The notes beneath the pieces are model-generated. The model was not told where the DNA came from and ran no database searches. It worked only from the letters and a program-made list of their open reading frames with translations. From assembly GCF_020595095.1 (NCBI RefSeq), contig NZ_JAJDOP010000001.1:124001-188000 (forward strand): a stretch of 64,000 nt of DNA, in the 5' to 3' direction. Source of the DNA: Microvirga rosea (lineage in GTDB: Bacteria > Pseudomonadota > Alphaproteobacteria > Rhizobiales > Beijerinckiaceae). This document shows, piece by piece, positions 62,019 to 64,000 of the stretch (positions are counted from its first letter, which is position 1; every line of letters begins with the position of its first letter). A program made the position numbers and the translations under genes.

Positions 62019-62633
62019 ATGACATACATGACAGGTTTGCTGTTGCCGGCGCGGGTTCGTGTCGCCCTGGCCGTGATCGCCCTGGCCTTCGGGCTGTCCG
62101 CCTGCGGCATCAATAATGTGCCGACCCTTGAGGAGCAGGCCAAGTCCGCCTGGAGCGAGGTGCAGAACCAGTACCAGCGCCGGGCCGACCTGATCCCCAA
62201 CCTGGTCGAGACCGTGAAGGGCTTCGCGAACCAGGAGCGGGAGGTCCTGACCCAGGTGGTCGAGGCCCGCGCCAAGGCGACCCAGGTCCAGGTCGATGCC
62301 TCGACGGTGAACGATCCGGACAAATTCCGGCAGTTCCAGGAGGCGCAGAACCAACTGTCCGGCGCCCTCGGGCGGCTTCTGGTGACGGTGGAGCGCTACC
62401 CGGAGCTCAAGTCGAATGCCAATTTCCTCGCCCTGCAATCCCAGCTCGAGGGAACCGAAAACCGGATCGCCGTGGCGCGGCGCGACTACATCGAGGCCGT
62501 GCGCGCCTACAACACGGAAATCCGCACCATTCCGGGCCGCTGGATCGCGGCGGTGCTCTATCCGGAAGCCAAGCCGATGGAGACGTTTACGGCGACGCCC
62601 AATTCCGATCGTCCTCCGGCGGTGAAGTTCTGA
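62019..62633 (+). CDS. LemA family lipoprotein
   Basis: 204 residues. A lipobox, LSAC (near residue 29), follows a hydrophobic signal. The LemA core is WSEVQNQYQRRADLIPNLVETVKGFANQEREVLTQVVEARAKA, and then coiled-coil helices to FLALQSQLEGTENRIAVARRDYIEAV. LemA proteins occur with TPM-domain proteins, as here: the next gene starts four bases after its stop. Function unknown; envelope localisation. Confidence 0.94.
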   Translation: MTYMTGLLLPARVRVALAVIALAFGLSACGINNVPTLEEQAKSAWSEVQNQYQRRADLIPNLVETVKGFANQEREVLTQVVEARAKATQVQVDASTVNDPDKFRQFQEAQNQLSGALGRLLVTVERYPELKSNANFLALQSQLEGTENRIAVARRDYIEAVRAYNTEIRTIPGRWIAAVLYPEAKPMETFTATPNSDRPPAVKF

Positions 62634-62637
62634 CTCC

Positions 62638-63459
62638 ATGCCGATGGGGCGCGCCCATTCGCCTCTGCCGCAGGCGAGCCCGGCATCCGCACGCTGGGCG
62701 GTGGTCTGTGCGGCGCTCGCCTTCTGCTGCGTCGCGGTTCTGGCCTCGTCGGTTCTGGCGCAGTCCTTTCCGGCGCTGACCGGGCGGATCGTCGACGCGG
62801 CGAACCTGCTCAAGCCCGAAGAGCGCGCGGCCCTCGACACCAAGCTCAAGGCGCATGAGGACAAGACGTCCGACCAGGTGGTGGTCGCAACGGTCCCGTC
62901 CCTCGACGGTCTGACGGTGGAGGACTACGCCAATCGCCTCTTCCGCCAATGGAAACTCGGGCAAAGCGGCAAGAACAACGGCGTTCTCCTTCTCGTCGCC
63001 CCCAAGGAGCGTAAGGTCCGGATCGAGGTGGGATACGGGCTCGAGGGAGCGCTGACCGACGCCCTCTCCAAGGTGATCATCACGACGGCGATCGCGCCGC
63101 AATTCCAAAAAGGCAATTTCTCGGGCGGGATCGATGCGGGCGTGGACGCCATGCTGTCGATCCTGACGGGCGACGCGGAAGAATGGCAGCGGCGCGCCCA
63201 GGTGCGCGAGGACGACAGCGGCTCCTTCGACCCCTGGGTGGCGATCTTCGTGATCGTCATGCTCTTCATCATCGTCTCCAGCATCATCCGCGATGCCCGG
63301 GCGCGCCCCTTGAGGGGCGGCCGCCATGGCGGGCCCTGGATCATCCCCACCGGCGGCGGATGGTCCGGAGGCTCGTCGGGAGGAGGCTGGTCGGGCGGAG
63401 GCGGCTTTTCGGGTGGGGGCGGCTCCTCCGGCGGCGGCGGCGCATCAGGGAGCTGGTAG
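62638..63459 (+). CDS. TPM-domain membrane protein (YgcG family)
   Basis: 273 residues. A signal peptide (about 20-42), a TPM domain (about 45-190, LTGRIVDAANLLKPEERAAL and NNGVLLLVAPKERKVRIEVGYGLEGALTDA), one membrane helix (about 203-222, VAIFVIVMLFIIVSSII) and a very Gly/Ser-rich tail (about 238-273, repeated GGGW/SGGGG). The TPM fold was seen in photosystem II repair protein Psb32/TLP18.3. Four bases after lemA; the next TPM gene starts immediately after its stop. Confidence 0.94.
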   Translation: MPMGRAHSPLPQASPASARWAVVCAALAFCCVAVLASSVLAQSFPALTGRIVDAANLLKPEERAALDTKLKAHEDKTSDQVVVATVPSLDGLTVEDYANRLFRQWKLGQSGKNNGVLLLVAPKERKVRIEVGYGLEGALTDALSKVIITTAIAPQFQKGNFSGGIDAGVDAMLSILTGDAEEWQRRAQVREDDSGSFDPWVAIFVIVMLFIIVSSIIRDARARPLRGGRHGGPWIIPTGGGWSGGSSGGGWSGGGGFSGGGGSSGGGGASGSW

Positions 63460-64000
63460 ATGATCTCGCCCGAGGACCATACGCGCCTGTCCCAGGCCAT
63501 CCGCGACGCGGAGGATCTCACCACGGGAGAGATCATGGTGGTGGTCGCCGAACAGGCGAGCAGCTACCGGTCGATCCCGGTCCTTTGGGCGCTGCTGACG
63601 GCCCTGGTGGTCCCCTGGCCGCTCATCGCCATCACGACCCTTGGCCCGGCACGGATCTTCCTGATCCAGCTTCTGGTCGGGGTTTTCTTAAGCGTCTTCC
63701 TGTCATGGCCCTCGCGGCGGCACAGGCTCGTGCCGGGCTTCATCAAGCGGGCCCGGGCACGTGAGGCGGCAGCCCGGGAATTCTTGAGCCGCGGCCTGAC
63801 CCGCACCCGGGAACGCACGGGCGTTCTCATCTATGTGGCCCTGGCCGAGCGCTATGCGGAGATTCTGGTGGATACCGGCATCGCCGACCGCGTCGAGAAG
63901 AGCGTCTGGCACGACATCATCGCGGACCTGACCGGGCAGATCCGGGAAGGACGCCTCACGGACGGCCTCGTGACGGCGATCCGGCGCTCGGGCGCGATTC
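63460..64000 (+). CDS. TPM-domain protein, 3' partial
   Basis: The ATG directly abuts the stop of the YgcG-type gene, and the frame stays open for 180 codons to the window edge. It shows a short TPM-like start (DHTRLSQAIRDAEDLTTGEIMVVV), two membrane helices (about 44-80) and the TPM continuation (GVLIYVALAERYAEILVDTGI and WHDIIADLTGQIREG). It corresponds to the COG3762-type membrane protein with TPM domain. The C-terminus lies outside the window. Confidence 0.88.
   Translation, partial: MISPEDHTRLSQAIRDAEDLTTGEIMVVVAEQASSYRSIPVLWALLTALVVPWPLIAITTLGPARIFLIQLLVGVFLSVFLSWPSRRHRLVPGFIKRARAREAAAREFLSRGLTRTRERTGVLIYVALAERYAEILVDTGIADRVEKSVWHDIIADLTGQIREGRLTDGLVTAIRRSGAI

Overview
The window is chromosomal DNA from a high-GC alphaproteobacterium. 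The best fit is Hyphomicrobiales, and Methylobacteriaceae (Microvirga-like) is my inference. Supporting signs are the hemC-hemD-mitofilin-hemY operon divergent from tsaD, a very large NAD-type glutamate dehydrogenase, DUF2794 and DUF1674 proteins, an rsmB-heparinase-purH cluster, IalB, and alphaproteobacterial-style promoters. There is no rRNA, CRISPR array, insertion sequence or prophage. Coding density is high, and long antisense open frames are common because of GC-rich third codon positions.

Layout. 1-4.6 kb: the 3' part of a TPR/outer-membrane-barrel protein, tightly coupled to a CHASE2 adenylate cyclase. 4.7-8.5 kb: a CDF cation exporter, a secreted RTX metalloprotease that looks AT-richer than its surroundings, and tRNA-Thr(CGU). 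8.6-13.3 kb (minus): hemC, hemD, a Mic60/mitofilin-like protein and hemY. 13.4-16.5 kb (plus): tsaD, a GNAT, gpsA and an EVE protein. 16.5-20.3 kb: fabF-type synthase and marR (divergent, shared operator), then acs. 20.3-20.7 kb: a mosaic of palindromic repeats. 20.7-26.7 kb (minus): htpX, rsmB, heparinase-like, purH. 26.8-29.9 kb (plus): sdhAF4-like DUF1674, a complete ECF41 sigma-factor module with its target promoter, and a cyclopropane fatty-acid synthase. 29.9-39.3 kb (minus): DUF4166/saccharopine-dehydrogenase-like protein with a DCC protein, L,D-transpeptidase, DUF6356, MFS, and NAD-glutamate dehydrogenase. 39.4-41.6 kb: an HxlR/oxidoreductase divergent pair, a candidate structured RNA, and DUF2794. 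41.6-46.2 kb: two MFS exporters, a GNAT and cystathionine beta-lyase. 46.3-51.4 kb: Bax-inhibitor-1 protein with a ybhL-like leader, then an ABC pair divergent from a TesA-type esterase. 51.4-60.9 kb: tas, thpR, an atypical histidine phosphatase, LysR/YeiH, phhB, GFA, SDR, YkvA, ialB, rlmN and an unknown membrane protein. 61-64 kb: a second copy of the repeat mosaic, LysE, LemA and two TPM-domain proteins, the last cut by the window end.

Working together: much of the window is housekeeping (haem, purines, tRNA t6A, rRNA methylation, phospholipid precursor, acetate activation). The accessory logic is mostly local regulator-target pairs: ECF41 with its promoter, MarR with FabF, LysR with YeiH, and HxlR with an oxidoreductase. 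Two membrane-proteostasis genes, htpX and the BI-1 protein, each have a sigma-32-like promoter. No large undescribed multi-gene system stood out. The most interesting items are the TPR-barrel/CHASE2-cyclase pair, the Mic60-like gene in the haem operon, the exact ECF41 promoter, the repeat mosaics, and the candidate small RNA near 41 kb.
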